A DNA stretch of 64,000 bases from CAMDPA01 sp963825625 (GCA_963825625.1 CAWGUF010000032.1:73930-137929); one strand, 5' to 3'. Shown: positions 1 to 9,622, counted from the first letter of the stretch. Numbers and translations are program-made. The notes: generated from the letters alone by a model not told the origin.

Positions 1-2
1 CA

Positions 3-698
3 CCGGCAATCTCGGTCGACTACGCCGTGATGGAAAAGACCGATGCCGCGGCCATGCTGCCAATCGATGTCGGCTGGAATGACGTCGGCTCCTGGGCATC
101 TTTGTGGGACGTGGCCAAGCGTGACGAGGCCGATAATTTCGTCAATGGTGATGCGCTTCTGGAGGATACCTCAGGCTGCTACATCCACAGCGAAAAGGGC
201 CTCGTCTCAACGATCGGCGTCAAGGATCTGGTCATCGTCGATACGCCGGATGCTCTGTTGGTTGCTGACAGGTCGCGGTCCCAGGATGTCACGCATATCG
301 TTCAGCGGCTCAAGCAGTCGAACCGCAAGGAGCAGGAGCAGCATCTCAGAAACTATCGACCCTGGGGCTATTTCGAGACGCTTTCCATCGGCGGACGCTT
401 TCAGGTCAAGCTGCTTCACGTCGATCCGGGCTGCAAGCTGTCGATGCAGATGCATCATCATCGTTCGGAGCATTGGGTCGTCGTGCAGGGTACGGCCAAG
501 GTCATCGTCGGCGACGTCGAGAAGCTCGTGCGAGAGAACGAGAGCGTCTATATCTTCGCCACTCAATGGCACCGGCTGGAGAACCCGGGAAAGGTGCCGT
601 TGGAGATCATCGAGGTGCAGATCGGCACGTATCTGGGCGAGGACGATATCGTTCGCACAGACGATGCCTACAATCGTGCTGCCGAGGAGACAAGGTAG
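3..698 (+). CDS. manC: Mannose-1-phosphate guanylyltransferase / mannose-6-phosphate isomerase, C-terminal part
   Basis: The reading frame is open from the window edge, so the N-terminal half lies outside. The first residues read PAISVDYAVMEK, the conserved motif of the nucleotidyltransferase domain of type II bifunctional enzymes (ManC/CpsB/AlgA). The C-terminal ~110 residues form a cupin carrying RPWGYFETL, the metal-site motif MQMHHHRSEHWVVV, and IEVQIGTYLGEDDIVR, all hallmarks of the mannose-6-phosphate isomerase domain. The enzyme makes GDP-mannose for surface polysaccharide in the cytoplasm. An in-frame ATG at position 27 is internal, not the start. It converges on psd. Identification is firm; only the 5' end is missing. 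Confidence 0.93.
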   Translation, partial: PAISVDYAVMEKTDAAAMLPIDVGWNDVGSWASLWDVAKRDEADNFVNGDALLEDTSGCYIHSEKGLVSTIGVKDLVIVDTPDALLVADRSRSQDVTHIVQRLKQSNRKEQEQHLRNYRPWGYFETLSIGGRFQVKLLHVDPGCKLSMQMHHHRSEHWVVVQGTAKVIVGDVEKLVRENESVYIFATQWHRLENPGKVPLEIIEVQIGTYLGEDDIVRTDDAYNRAAEETR

Positions 699-733
699 CG
701 GCCTGGTGCGCTTCCATCTAAGTCGGAAGTGCT

Positions 734-1447
734 CTAACTGCGCCGGACCTGTCTTTGGGCTTCGTCCGACGCCAGGTCCGCAAGCACCGTCTCGCCTGCG
801 ATGGCACGCTGTCCGACCGCCACCAGAGCCGAATGCTCACCGGGCAGGTAGACGTCGACCCGGCTGCCCAGGCGGATGAGACCGAAGCGCTGGCCGGCGG
901 TCAGAGTGTCCCCTTCACCAGCAAAGGTGACGATGCGCCGCGAGATCACGCCTGCGATCTGTACAACGGCAATCTCCCGGCCCTTTTCGTCTGCAACGAT
1001 GAGGGCCCTGCGCTCGTTGTCAATGCTTGCCTTGTCGAGGGTTGGATTGAAGAAAGCACCTGGCACATAGATGCTGCGCGTCACACGCCCTGTGATCGGC
1101 GAGCGGTTCACGTGGACGTCGAGCAATGAAAGATGGATCGATATTCTCAACTTGCGTTCATCGCCGAAGCCAAGCTCGCGGGACGGAACCACGTCGTCGA
1201 CGGCAATGATGCGTCCGTCCGCGGGCGCGAGGACGAGACCGCTCCTGATCGGGACGAAGCGGTCCGGATCACGGAAAAAGAAGGCGAGCCACAAGGTGAC
1301 GGCCAGCGCCAAGATTGACAGCACAGGCCAAACGAGGAACAGCACCAACGTCAGCGCCGCGCTGATCGCCACAAACTTGTGCCCATCGCGATGAATGGGA
1401 ACCAGCATGTCGAGCAGGGAGGACCAGGCTCCCATTTTCTCGCTCAT
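734..1447 (-). CDS. psd: Phosphatidylserine decarboxylase proenzyme, short form
   Basis: This 237-residue protein converts phosphatidylserine to phosphatidylethanolamine at the inner membrane. It has two hydrophobic segments near residues 25-57, then FFRDPDR and APADGRI, and the self-cleavage site LGS at residues 193-195, where Ser195 would become the pyruvoyl group. The length and motif match the short, rhizobial-type family rather than the ~320-residue E. coli type. It is the last gene of a minus-strand block, 141 bases downstream of degP, and converges on manC. Nothing looks damaged. Confidence 0.93.
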   Translation of the reverse strand: MSEKMGAWSSLLDMLVPIHRDGHKFVAISAALTLVLFLVWPVLSILALAVTLWLAFFFRDPDRFVPIRSGLVLAPADGRIIAVDDVVPSRELGFGDERKLRISIHLSLLDVHVNRSPITGRVTRSIYVPGAFFNPTLDKASIDNERRALIVADEKGREIAVVQIAGVISRRIVTFAGEGDTLTAGQRFGLIRLGSRVDVYLPGEHSALVAVGQRAIAGETVLADLASDEAQRQVRRS

Positions 1448-1588
1448 GCGGCTTCTCCCAGGTTCATTCTCGCTTTGGTGCGCGCTCGGCCTTCAATGGT
1501 TTGGCCGGCTGCACATTCTGAGGCTGGAGCCAGCCGGCTTACGTTGGAGCCAGCCGGGCAGCCCGCCGCCGGTCGCACCGTGGCTCTG

Positions 1589-3088
1589 CTATTGGATCGG
1601 CATGGCGACAGAGCGGATCTCGCCTTTCGCATTCTCGACCCTGAGCAGGATCTGGCGGCGCCCGCTCTTGCGCACCTTCTCGATGCGTTCGTTGAGTTGC
1701 GCGATGGTACCGGTCGCTTCGTCCTGAGCCTCGACGATGACGTCGCCGACCTTGAGGCCGCGCTCCTGGCCGGGACCTTTCGGGTCAACCTCGGTGATGA
1801 CGATACCCTTAACCGAATCCTTCAGGAGGAACTTGCGCCGTAAATCGTCCGTCAGTTCCGAAACCCCCAGCCCCATGAGCTTGGCTGAGCCGGATTTGTC
1901 TGGCGCACTACCTGCAGCTTCCTCGTCGGCGAGCCGCCCGACCGTGACGTTGGCCTGCCGCTGCTTGCCCTTGCGGATGTAATCCACGACAACCGACTTG
2001 CCGACCGGCGTCTGGGCGACTGCGCGGGGGAGGCCTCGCATCGTGCTGATGTCCTGGCCATCGAACTTCGTGATGACGTCGCCGGTCTCCAACCCTGCCT
2101 TCTCAGCGGGGCTGTTGGGAGAAATGCTCGCGACATGCGCACCAACGCCCTCGGCCACGCCGAGGTCCTTTGCCAATTCCTCCGTTACGGTCGAAACATT
2201 GACGCCCAGCCAGCCACGCCGGACCTCGCCATGCTCTTTCAGCTGGCCGATGACCTTCACCACAGTGTCAGCAGGCACAGCGAAACCGATACCGATCGAG
2301 CCGCCGGTCGGTGAGATGATGGCGGTATTCACACCCACCACCTGCCCATCCATATTGAACAGTGGTCCGCCGGAATTGCCCTTGTTGATTGCTGCGTCCG
2401 TCTGCAGATAGTCGTCATAAGGACCGGAGTTGATGTCGCGGGCCTTTGCCGAAATGATGCCGACAGTCACCGTGCCGCCAAGCCCGAACGGGTTGCCGAT
2501 CGCCATCACCCAGTCGCCGACCTTGGTCTGCTCCGAGTTGCCGAAGCCGACCGAGGGCAGTGGCTTCTTGGGCGTCACCTTGAGCAGCGCCAAATCCGTC
2601 TTGGGATCGCGGCCGACCACCTTTTCCACCTTCAGCTTGCTGCCGTCGGCAAAGTTGGCCACGATCTCATCGGCACCTTCGATGACGTGAACGTTGGTGA
2701 CGATGAGACCTTCCTTGCCGTCGATCACGAAGCCGGAGCCGAGCGATGACACCTTTCGCTCCTGGCGGGAGGCGCCCCCCTTCTCGGAATTGAAGAAGTC
2801 ACGGAAGAAGTCCTCGAACGGGGACCCTTTAGGCACGCGCGGCAGTGGTCCGCCCGTGGTCCCCTTGAGCGTGTGGCTGGTAGAAATGTTTACGACGGCG
2901 CTGAGCAGCTTCTCAGCTACGGGGGCGACAGATTGCGGACCACGCAACAACGGGTCACGTGCTGTCGGGCTGGCGCGCTGGGCCAGCGCATCCGACGCCG
3001 TCCATGCGCACACGGCGACAGCCAGAGCAAGCGCTGCGGCGCCGAGGCCGGATGCACCGCGAATGGCAACATTTGGCATCACATTCAC
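1589..3088 (-). CDS. degP: Periplasmic Do-like serine protease (DegP/HtrA)
   Basis: This 499-residue secreted protease has an N-terminal signal segment (residues ~10-36, ending ALA-Q). A trypsin-like domain follows with the triad His134 (TNVHVIEG), Asp165 (KTDLALLK) and Ser239 (GNSGGPLF), then two PDZ domains (about residues 290-385 and 405-495). It degrades and refolds misfolded periplasmic proteins. It lies downstream of hflK, hflC and a DUF2065 gene, the conserved alphaproteobacterial order, which suggests a membrane/envelope protein quality-control operon. Length and residues are normal. A second in-frame ATG three codons in is an alternative start. Confidence 0.95.
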   Translation of the reverse strand: MNVMPNVAIRGASGLGAAALALAVAVCAWTASDALAQRASPTARDPLLRGPQSVAPVAEKLLSAVVNISTSHTLKGTTGGPLPRVPKGSPFEDFFRDFFNSEKGGASRQERKVSSLGSGFVIDGKEGLIVTNVHVIEGADEIVANFADGSKLKVEKVVGRDPKTDLALLKVTPKKPLPSVGFGNSEQTKVGDWVMAIGNPFGLGGTVTVGIISAKARDINSGPYDDYLQTDAAINKGNSGGPLFNMDGQVVGVNTAIISPTGGSIGIGFAVPADTVVKVIGQLKEHGEVRRGWLGVNVSTVTEELAKDLGVAEGVGAHVASISPNSPAEKAGLETGDVITKFDGQDISTMRGLPRAVAQTPVGKSVVVDYIRKGKQRQANVTVGRLADEEAAGSAPDKSGSAKLMGLGVSELTDDLRRKFLLKDSVKGIVITEVDPKGPGQERGLKVGDVIVEAQDEATGTIAQLNERIEKVRKSGRRQILLRVENAKGEIRSVAMPIQ

Positions 3089-3211
3089 CTCGATGAAGCC
3101 CGTCCAGCTGACGGCACGAATACGCGGATGAAGACGTGCATGCGTAGCGGCATCATTCGCCCGACTTTGTGCTGTGTCAACGCACAGAATCCGGGAATGG
3201 CTGGTCCGATC

Positions 3212-3397
3212 TCAGCCGCGAACCAGCCACACGATCGCAACGCCACCAGCCACAGCCAGCGAACCGGCCAGCCGCAGCGAGGAAGGCGACATCGCGGCTG
3301 CCGTTGCCAGCAGCCGCATCCCTAACGTCGGAGCCAAAGCCCAAACCAGGCCTTCGAAGACCAGCACCAGTCCGAACCCGACGATCAGATCGCCCAT
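3212..3397 (-). CDS. DUF2065 small membrane protein
   Basis: This is a 61-residue protein with two hydrophobic helices (about residues 3-25 and 42-58) joined by a short polar loop. Size and sequence style (start MGDLIVGFGLVLVFEG, end WLVRG) fit the DUF2065 family, which is commonly found between hflC and degP. Its function is unknown. It sits 59 bases after hflC and 123 bases before degP on the same strand, so cotranscription is likely. I recognise the family by position and composition; no catalytic residues can be named. Confidence 0.8.
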   Translation of the reverse strand: MGDLIVGFGLVLVFEGLVWALAPTLGMRLLATAAAMSPSSLRLAGSLAVAGGVAIVWLVRG

Positions 3398-3456
3398 GGC
3401 CTGACCTTACCGCCTTAGCTCCTGGCCCATGCCTTCACTGAGCGTCTCTTCACTCA

Positions 3457-4371
3457 TCAGCGTCTGGGCGGCGAGGTTGGCTGCGCGCCGCCGCTCGAAC
3501 CAGAGGGTGTGCCCATCGGATTGTTGAAGTACCGGAAGAATTCGCTATCCGGCGACAGCATGAGCCGCGTGTCGCCAGATTTCAGGCTTTCCCGATAGGC
3601 TTGCATCGAGCGGTAAAAGCGGAAGAAATCGATGTCTTGATTGAAGGCATCGGCGAAAATGCGATTTCGCTCGCCGTCGCCCTCACCGCGGACCTGTTCG
3701 GATTTCTTCGTGGCTTCGGCCTTGATGATGGTCGCCTCGCGATCGGCGGTGGCGCGAATCCGGTTCGCCGATGCCGCTCCTTCGGCGCGCGCTTCCGCGG
3801 CCTCACGCTGACGCTCGGTCTGCATTCGCCGATAGATCGCCTCACTGTTGGCTTCCGGCAGGTCGGCTCGCTTGATCCTGACATCGATCACCTCGATGCC
3901 GAGGTCCTTGGCTTCCTCGTTCACCTGGCGGGAGATCGTCGACATCAACGCTTCGCGCTTGTCGCGTACGACGTCCTGGAAGCTGGCCGCGCCCAGTGCG
4001 CGCCGTAGCCCGCCTTCCAACAGATTACCGAGCCGGTCACGAGCCGTGCGTTCCTCGCGCACCGTCTGATAAAACAACAGCGGATTGACGATCCTGAAGC
4101 GGGCAAACGCATCGACAACGAGCCGCTTCTGATCGGAGGCGATCACTTCCTGCGGCGAGGTGTCGAGGTCGAGAATCCGCTTGTCAAAGAAGTCGACCGT
4201 CTCGGCTACCGGTACCTTGAAGTTGAGGCCTGGCTGCACGATGACGCGTTTAGGCTCTCCGAAGCGGAGGACGATAGCCTGCTCGGTCTGACGCACGATG
4301 AACGCCGAGAAATAGATACCCGCCGCGGCGGCACCCAGCAGAACCATAAGAATAGCGAGGAGTGTGCGCAT
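3457..4371 (-). CDS. hflC: Protease modulator HflC
   Basis: This 304-residue SPFH/band-7 protein has one N-terminal membrane helix (residues ~3-22) and then the band-7 domain (for example IVRQTEQAIVLRFGEPKRV), with a coiled-coil C-terminal half rich in Ala, Glu and Arg. With HflK it forms the complex that surrounds and restrains the FtsH protease in the inner membrane. I chose the ATG at 4371 because it lies 1 base after the hflK stop (4373-4375). A longer open frame upstream would overlap hflK and adds sequence unlike the family. Confidence 0.94.
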   Translation of the reverse strand: MRTLLAILMVLLGAAAAGIYFSAFIVRQTEQAIVLRFGEPKRVIVQPGLNFKVPVAETVDFFDKRILDLDTSPQEVIASDQKRLVVDAFARFRIVNPLLFYQTVREERTARDRLGNLLEGGLRRALGAASFQDVVRDKREALMSTISRQVNEEAKDLGIEVIDVRIKRADLPEANSEAIYRRMQTERQREAAEARAEGAASANRIRATADREATIIKAEATKKSEQVRGEGDGERNRIFADAFNQDIDFFRFYRSMQAYRESLKSGDTRLMLSPDSEFFRYFNNPMGTPSGSSGGAQPTSPPRR

Positions 4372-4372
4372 A

Positions 4373-5558
4373 TCAGTTGGCTCCAGGCTGGGGTTGCGAC
4401 CTAGCCGGCGGCTTGGCCAGCTCGTTGAGCGGCAGATAGGGCACCACGCCCTGGCCACCCTTGCTATCCAGGATGATCTTGTCGGTTCCGCCCAGAACGC
4501 TTTCCATGGTCTCGAGGAACATGCGTTGACGGGTTACCTCCGGGGCCTTCTTGTACTGCTCGTAGATCTGGAGGAAACGTGAGGTCTGGCCCGTGGCCTC
4601 CGCTACAGTCTGCTGCTTGTAGCCTTCTGCGCCCTGTAGAATCCGCTCCGCATCGCCGCGTGCCTCCGGCACGATACGATTGGCATACGCTCGCGCCTCG
4701 TTCTGCAACCGCTCCTGGTCAGCGCGTGCCGCCTGGACGTCGCGGAAGGCATCGATCACCTTGCCTGGCGGGTCGACCTTCTGCATCTGGACCTGCGTGA
4801 TCTCGATGCCCGCGTTATAGCTGTCCAACGTTCGCTGCATCAGCGATTGGACATCGCTCTCAACTTTCTGCCGAGCCCCGGTCAACAAAGGCGCGATATC
4901 CGATTTGCCAACGATCTCGCGCATGGCGCTTTCGGCTACCTCTTTGACGGTGCTGTCCGGGTTCTGGATGTTGAACAGATACTGCTGCGCACCCGTTTGA
5001 CCGCTGCTGGGATCGGATGCAGTCTTGATCCGCCAGAACACCACGAAGTCGACGTCGACGATGTTCTCGTCGCCGGTCAGCATCAGGCTTTCCTCGGGCA
5101 CGTCGCGGACTGCTGTACCGGTGCTCCGGCGGTCGGCCGCGGAACGCATGCCGATGGTGATGGAGTTCTGCCGTGTGACCCTCGGCTTCAGGACTTCCTC
5201 GATCGGATATGGCAACCGGAAGTGAAGGCCCGGCGGCTCCCAGCGAACGTACTGGCCAAAGCGCAGCACGATGCCCTGCTCGTCGGGTTTGACCTGGAAC
5301 GTGAATGCAGAAGAAGCCGAAAATGGCGGCCGCCGCAATAAAGCCGAGGAACAACAGGGGACCTGGAATGCCGGATCCCGGCATCACCTGTTTCAGTCGA
5401 TCCTGGCCGCGCTTGAGAATGTCTTCGAGGTCCGGTGGCTGGCCGCCACCCTGCCCTCCACCCTGGCCCCAAGGACCTTGGCCCCAAGGACCACCGCCGC
5501 CGCCACCGCCGCCGCTTTTCCAGCCGCCGTTGCCGCCGCTCTGATTGTTCCAAGGCAT
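4373..5558 (-). CDS. hflK: FtsH-modulating protein HflK, interrupted by one frameshift
   Basis: The gene starts at 5558 (MPWNNQSGGNGGW, with AGAAGG upstream). The N-terminus is Gly/Trp-rich and typical of HflK, followed by a membrane helix around residues 70-85. Near 5,300-5,312 the frame breaks. Upstream reads AAAAIFGFF, and the continuation AFTFQVKPDEQGIVLRFGQYV lies in another frame, leading through a complete band-7 domain to 4373. Total length is 3n+1, so one extra base restores a protein of about 394 residues. The site is a TTCTTCTGC tract, which suggests an indel error rather than a dead gene. Partner of HflC. Confidence 0.88.
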
Positions 5559-5792
5559 ACAGAGGCCCTTCTCTCGAATTGAGTACGATATTCCTGCTGC
5601 TCCCGGCAGCGAGGAATGCCGCATGCTCCTACCATTCCCGGGGCGGCACCGGCTGCCAGCCATATTGAACGAGAGGGTCTGAGCTTGCGTGATGCTTATA
5701 GGCTACGGTACCGGGCCCCGTAAACCGCAGTTTGGAGATTGGTTGCCTCGGCCTCAGGTTCAAGATGCCAACATGCGAATTGCGTGAGCAAC

Positions 5793-6335
5793 TCAATGCT
5801 CTGATGCCGGGAGCCTTGCTGGCGACCAGCGTTCCAGCACGATGAGTGTCGCTGGGTAGTCGTCGCGGTCACCGCGGGGGAGGGGTTCGCGCCGCACCTC
5901 TTGCCATTGAGCGGGGTCTGGTTCCGGGAAATACGTGTCGCCCTCAGGCGCGGCGTGTATCCTAGTGAGATAAATGCGGTCGGCCCAAGGCAATGCTCCC
6001 GCATAGATTTCAGCGCCGCCGATGACCATGATCTCGTCGGTGCGGTGGCGCCGGGCGCAGTCGCGTGCCAGATCGATCGCCGCCTCCAGGCTGGTCGCCA
6101 CGAGAACGCCCTCGACCGCGAACGCGCGATCACGCGTGACCACGATATTGTCCCGTCCATCGAGCGGCTTGGGCAGCGACTGGAACGTCTTGCGCCCCAT
6201 TACGACGGGCTTGCCCATGGTGAGCGCCCGGAACCGCCTGAGGTCAGAGCGCTGATGCCAGGGCATGCCACCGTCCCTGCCGATCACGCCGTTTTCGGCA
6301 ACCGCGACGATGAGGGCAATGGTTGGGGCCGGCAT
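5793..6335 (-). CDS. folA: Dihydrofolate reductase
   Basis: This 180-residue enzyme reduces dihydrofolate to tetrahydrofolate with NADPH. Visible signatures are IALIVAVAENGVIGRDGGMPW at the N-terminus, the substrate-binding acidic residue in QRSDLRRFR, the NADPH loops VVMGRKTFQSL and IMVIGGAEIY, and TYFPE near the end. It starts 7 bases after the thyA stop on the same strand, the standard thyA-folA pair that couples thymidylate synthesis to cofactor regeneration. The last ~10 residues are not conserved. It looks intact. Confidence 0.94.
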   Translation of the reverse strand: MPAPTIALIVAVAENGVIGRDGGMPWHQRSDLRRFRALTMGKPVVMGRKTFQSLPKPLDGRDNIVVTRDRAFAVEGVLVATSLEAAIDLARDCARRHRTDEIMVIGGAEIYAGALPWADRIYLTRIHAAPEGDTYFPEPDPAQWQEVRREPLPRGDRDDYPATLIVLERWSPARLPASEH

Positions 6336-6342
6336 TTCGAAC

Positions 6343-7137
6343 CTACACCGCCACAGGCGCCTTGATATGCGGATGGGGCTCGTAGCCCTTCAACTCGAAG
6401 TCCTCGTAACGGAACCCGAAGATCGAGGTGACATCGGGACTGATGTGCAGCGTCGGCAGCGGCCGCGGCTCGCGGCGAAGCTGCAGATCCGCCTGCTCCA
6501 GATGGTTCAGATAGAGGTGGGCATCGCCGAATGTGTGCACGAACTCACCGGGCTCGAGCCCTGTCACCTGGGCCATCATCATTGTCAGCAAGGCATAACT
6601 GGCGATGTTGAACGGCACGCCGAGGAAGACATCGGCGGAGCGCTGGTAGAGTTGGCAGGACAGCCGCCCGTCCGCCACATAGAACTGGAACAGGCAATGG
6701 CACGGCGCCAGGGCCATGTCGGGAATGTCGGCGGGGTTCCAGGCCGACACGATGATGCGCCGGCTATCCGGATTGGTCTTGATGGTCTCTACGGCCTCCT
6801 GGATCTGGTCGATGGTGCGGCCGTCGGGAGCGGCCCATGACCGCCATTGCTTGCCATAGACGGGACCGAGATCACCCGTCTCGTCCGCCCACTCGTTCCA
6901 GATCGAGACCCCATTGGCTTGCAGGTAGGCAATATTGGTGTCGCCGTTGAGGAACCATATCAGCTCATGGACGATCGACTTCACATGCAGCTTCTTGGTG
7001 GTGACCAACGGGAAGCCATCGGCCAGATCGAAGCGCATCTGATGGCCGAACACACTGAGCGTTCCCGTGCCGGTTCGGTCGGTCTTCTTCACGCCGGTTT
7101 CGCGCACGCGGCGCATGAGGTCGAGGTATTGTTGCAT
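6343..7137 (-). CDS. thyA: Thymidylate synthase
   Basis: This 264-residue enzyme is the same length as E. coli ThyA. It methylates dUMP to dTMP using methylene-tetrahydrofolate. The catalytic cysteine is Cys146 in LAPCHCLFQFYV. Also visible are the phosphate-binding arginine region DRTGTGT, WNEWAD, the four-residue motif DSRR in the adjacent subunit loop, and QRSADVFLGVPFNIASYA. It is the first gene of the minus-strand block and is followed 7 bases later by folA. No damage is seen. Confidence 0.96.
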   Translation of the reverse strand: MQQYLDLMRRVRETGVKKTDRTGTGTLSVFGHQMRFDLADGFPLVTTKKLHVKSIVHELIWFLNGDTNIAYLQANGVSIWNEWADETGDLGPVYGKQWRSWAAPDGRTIDQIQEAVETIKTNPDSRRIIVSAWNPADIPDMALAPCHCLFQFYVADGRLSCQLYQRSADVFLGVPFNIASYALLTMMMAQVTGLEPGEFVHTFGDAHLYLNHLEQADLQLRREPRPLPTLHISPDVTSIFGFRYEDFELKGYEPHPHIKAPVAV

Positions 7138-7275
7138 GACCCTCTTCTAGCCTGATTCCAAACGGCATCCAACGCGTACGGGACGGGTTTAATGTTTCCT
7201 CAACCATACGCCGCTGTAGTTGACCGATCGATCATCGGACTTCGAATTGATTCGTCCAGAGCTGCCGGGAACAAC

Positions 7276-7827
7276 ATGCGCTCATCATTTGGCAAACTAT
7301 TGATCTGCCTGGCCTTAATTGGCGGTCTTTGCACGGCAGCCCCGGTCCGCGCCGGTGGCCTCATCCAGGAGATCAAGATCGGCGTTCTTGCTCACGATAT
7401 CCCGGGCCTGTGGAGCGGCATTCGTATGGAGCCCGCCGACGCGGCCTTCAACGCCGAGATTGTGCTGCGGCCCTCGATACCCCTGCTCGGCGGCGTCATC
7501 CGCCCTGCCCTCGGCGGTTCATTCACTTCCGATAATTCGACGAGCAACATCTACCTGGACGCGCGCTGGCAATACGAGATGTTTGCCGGCCTCTACCTTG
7601 GATTGGGGCTCGGCGTTGCCGTGCATAACGGTCAAGTCGATTGGCGGGAGTTCGCGCTCAAGCCGCTGGGGACACGCTTCCTGTTCCACGTGCCGATCGA
7701 GGTTGGCCTGCGCCTGACCCCGAGGACGTCGATCTCGGCCTATTTCGAGCACATCTCCAACGGCTATACGTCGGGCTTGAACCCCGGGCTCGATCGGGCC
7801 GGCGTCCGGTACGGCTACCGGTTCTGA
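7276..7827 (+). CDS. Acyloxyacyl hydrolase / lipid A 3-O-deacylase (PagL-like)
   Basis: This 183-residue outer-membrane barrel protein would remove a 3-linked acyl chain from lipid A. I chose the ATG at 7276 because it begins a clear signal peptide (LLICLALIGGLCTAAPVRAGG). Upstream in-frame ATGs lack this. Amphipathic strands such as NIYLDARWQYEMFAGLYLG alternate polar and apolar residues. The family active-site motif is FEHISNG (His at about residue 159, Ser at 161), followed by NPGLDRAGVRYGYRF with a C-terminal Phe suited to barrel insertion. It is divergent from thyA and lies close to the CPBP gene. Confidence 0.82.
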   Translation: MRSSFGKLLICLALIGGLCTAAPVRAGGLIQEIKIGVLAHDIPGLWSGIRMEPADAAFNAEIVLRPSIPLLGGVIRPALGGSFTSDNSTSNIYLDARWQYEMFAGLYLGLGLGVAVHNGQVDWREFALKPLGTRFLFHVPIEVGLRLTPRTSISAYFEHISNGYTSGLNPGLDRAGVRYGYRF

Positions 7828-7853
7828 CAGCCGCGGACCAGCTTGATGGCGCT

Positions 7854-8621
7854 TCACACCGGCTGCGGCAGTGTCACCTGGGTCAGCACGATGAATTGCG
7901 CCGCATTGTAGAAGGCGTGCAGCGCGATCGCCAGCCACAGACTTCCGTAGCGCCACATCAGCCAGCAGAAGTAGATGCCGACCACGAACACCTCGACGAG
8001 GCCCACCGCTGAGTAGCCCCAGTGCATCAGCGTCCAGCCCAGCGTCGAGAACAGCGCCGCGCCCCAGAAACCGAACGCCGGCGATCGGGCGAGTGCCGGC
8101 AGCAGGAAGCCGCGGAACAGGATCTCCTCCGACAGGGGGGCTCCTATCGCCACGACGAGCGCGGCAATCCATGCGGCATCCGACTTGGCGAGATCGGCGA
8201 ACGGCCGCAGATCGGTCGTGAAATCCTTCGGCCACAAGGTGTATATCGCCAGATTGTAAGGCACGAGGATCAGCGCCATGCCTGCCAAGCCAGCGAGGAA
8301 CATCGGCACGGTCGCGGGGCGAACCATGGACAGCACACGCAGCCGGTTGCCACCGAACCAGCCCGAGAGCCACCAGGCCAGCAGCACCATCAGCGCCTGC
8401 ATCAGCAGCATGCCTGCCATGGTCTGAGCCTGGGTCATCGAACGCAGACCGGCTCCGGGGCCGGCAGTGAGTTGCAATATGACCTGGCCCACTGCCGCAG
8501 TCACCACGATTGCCGTCAAGACAATGGCCATGGTGGCAAGGATCGCCGCCCAGGCCGGCCACGGACTGCTGGCTTGGAAGGCATGTGTGGCTGGCGCCGC
8601 ATTTGCGCTCTGGTCGGTCAT
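7854..8621 (-). CDS. CPBP-family intramembrane glutamic endopeptidase
   Basis: This 255-residue polytopic membrane protein has about eight hydrophobic segments. The CPBP (Abi/CAAX-like) motif EEILFRGFLLPAL appears around residue 165, with the later LMHWGYS and LALHAFYN elements supplying catalytic His and Asn/His positions. I chose the start MTDQSANAAP (8621) because it follows a purine-rich stretch and longer frames add basic sequence unlike the family. The substrate is unknown; relatives process prenylated proteins or bacteriocin-like peptides. It is convergent with the PagL-like gene and divergent from ygfZ. Confidence 0.85.
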   Translation of the reverse strand: MTDQSANAAPATHAFQASSPWPAWAAILATMAIVLTAIVVTAAVGQVILQLTAGPGAGLRSMTQAQTMAGMLLMQALMVLLAWWLSGWFGGNRLRVLSMVRPATVPMFLAGLAGMALILVPYNLAIYTLWPKDFTTDLRPFADLAKSDAAWIAALVVAIGAPLSEEILFRGFLLPALARSPAFGFWGAALFSTLGWTLMHWGYSAVGLVEVFVVGIYFCWLMWRYGSLWLAIALHAFYNAAQFIVLTQVTLPQPV

Positions 8622-8734
8622 CGTGGGAAGATCCCGTTGGCTCTCTGCAATGGTGCACCGGTGCGGTTGCCGCCGCGTTCCCGCATACGTAAGTTGGGCG
8701 GCGTGCGCAATCGAAGACAACAGACTGGACGATC

Positions 8735-9622
8735 ATGGCCGCAAGTATGGACATTCGGCTTGCCGCTTTGGCCGACCGCGGCGTGGTTTGCGTCACGGGC
8801 GAGGATGCGCGGAAGCTGCTGCAGGGCATCGTGACCAACGACATCGACCTGCTCGACAGCCAGCCGGCTGTGTTCACGGGCTTGCTGAGCCCGCAGGGCA
8901 AGATCATGTTCGAGTTCATCGTCGCCAAGTCTGGTGACGACTACCTGCTCGACGTCGCAACTGATCAGATCGAGGATCTTGTCCGCCGCCTGACGATGTA
9001 TCGCCTGCGCGCCAAGGCTGACATCACGGATGTGTCGGACAGGCTGCGGGTCGTCGCGGCCTGGCCGGGCGCCGCCGCCCAGCAGGCGCGGGAGGCAGTC
9101 GTATCGTTCGCCGATCCGCGTTGCCCGGATCTTGGCCTGAGGCGCCTGGAGGCTGCGAGCGGCGATCCCGGACCGGATGAGGGCGCCGCCGCCTACCATG
9201 CGCACCGCATCGCGCTTGGTATTCCCGAAGGCGGCAAGGATTTTGACTTCGGCGATGCTTTCCCGCACGAGACCAACTTCGATCTGAACCACGGCGTCTC
9301 CTTCACCAAGGGCTGCTACGTCGGGCAGGAGATCGTTGCGCGCATGCAGCATCGCGCGACCGTGAGAAAACGCATTGTGCGCGTGACGGGCGCCAGCGAC
9401 CTGCCAACGGACCGGGCAGACATCAAAATCGGGGATGTCGTGATCGGCCGGTTAGGCTCGGTTGTCGGCCGCGCAGGCCTCGCCATGCTGCGTCTCGACC
9501 GCGCGATAGAGGCGATCGACAAAGGCAGCCCGATAGTGGTCGCCGGCATTGCGCTGGAAATCGACGCCGAGATGATCGGGCGTCACCGCGCCTTGATGGC
9601 CCAGAAGGCGGACCGGCCATGA
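8735..9622 (+). CDS. ygfZ: Folate-binding protein YgfZ
   Basis: This 295-residue GcvT-fold protein supports assembly or repair of certain Fe-S proteins using tetrahydrofolate. The family signature K-G-C-Y-x-G-Q-E is present as KGCYVGQEIVARMQHRA near residue 195. The N-terminal folate-binding fold begins RLAALADRGVVCVTGEDARK. The ATG at 8735 is used; a second ATG four codons later is equally possible. Its stop overlaps the tag start by four bases (ATGA), which indicates translational coupling. It looks complete. Confidence 0.92.
   Translation: MAASMDIRLAALADRGVVCVTGEDARKLLQGIVTNDIDLLDSQPAVFTGLLSPQGKIMFEFIVAKSGDDYLLDVATDQIEDLVRRLTMYRLRAKADITDVSDRLRVVAAWPGAAAQQAREAVVSFADPRCPDLGLRRLEAASGDPGPDEGAAAYHAHRIALGIPEGGKDFDFGDAFPHETNFDLNHGVSFTKGCYVGQEIVARMQHRATVRKRIVRVTGASDLPTDRADIKIGDVVIGRLGSVVGRAGLAMLRLDRAIEAIDKGSPIVVAGIALEIDAEMIGRHRALMAQKADRP

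Noticed and set aside
5271..5582. Plus-strand proline/glycine-rich frames opposite hflK
   Set aside because: They are the reverse complement of the HflK glycine-rich N-terminus.
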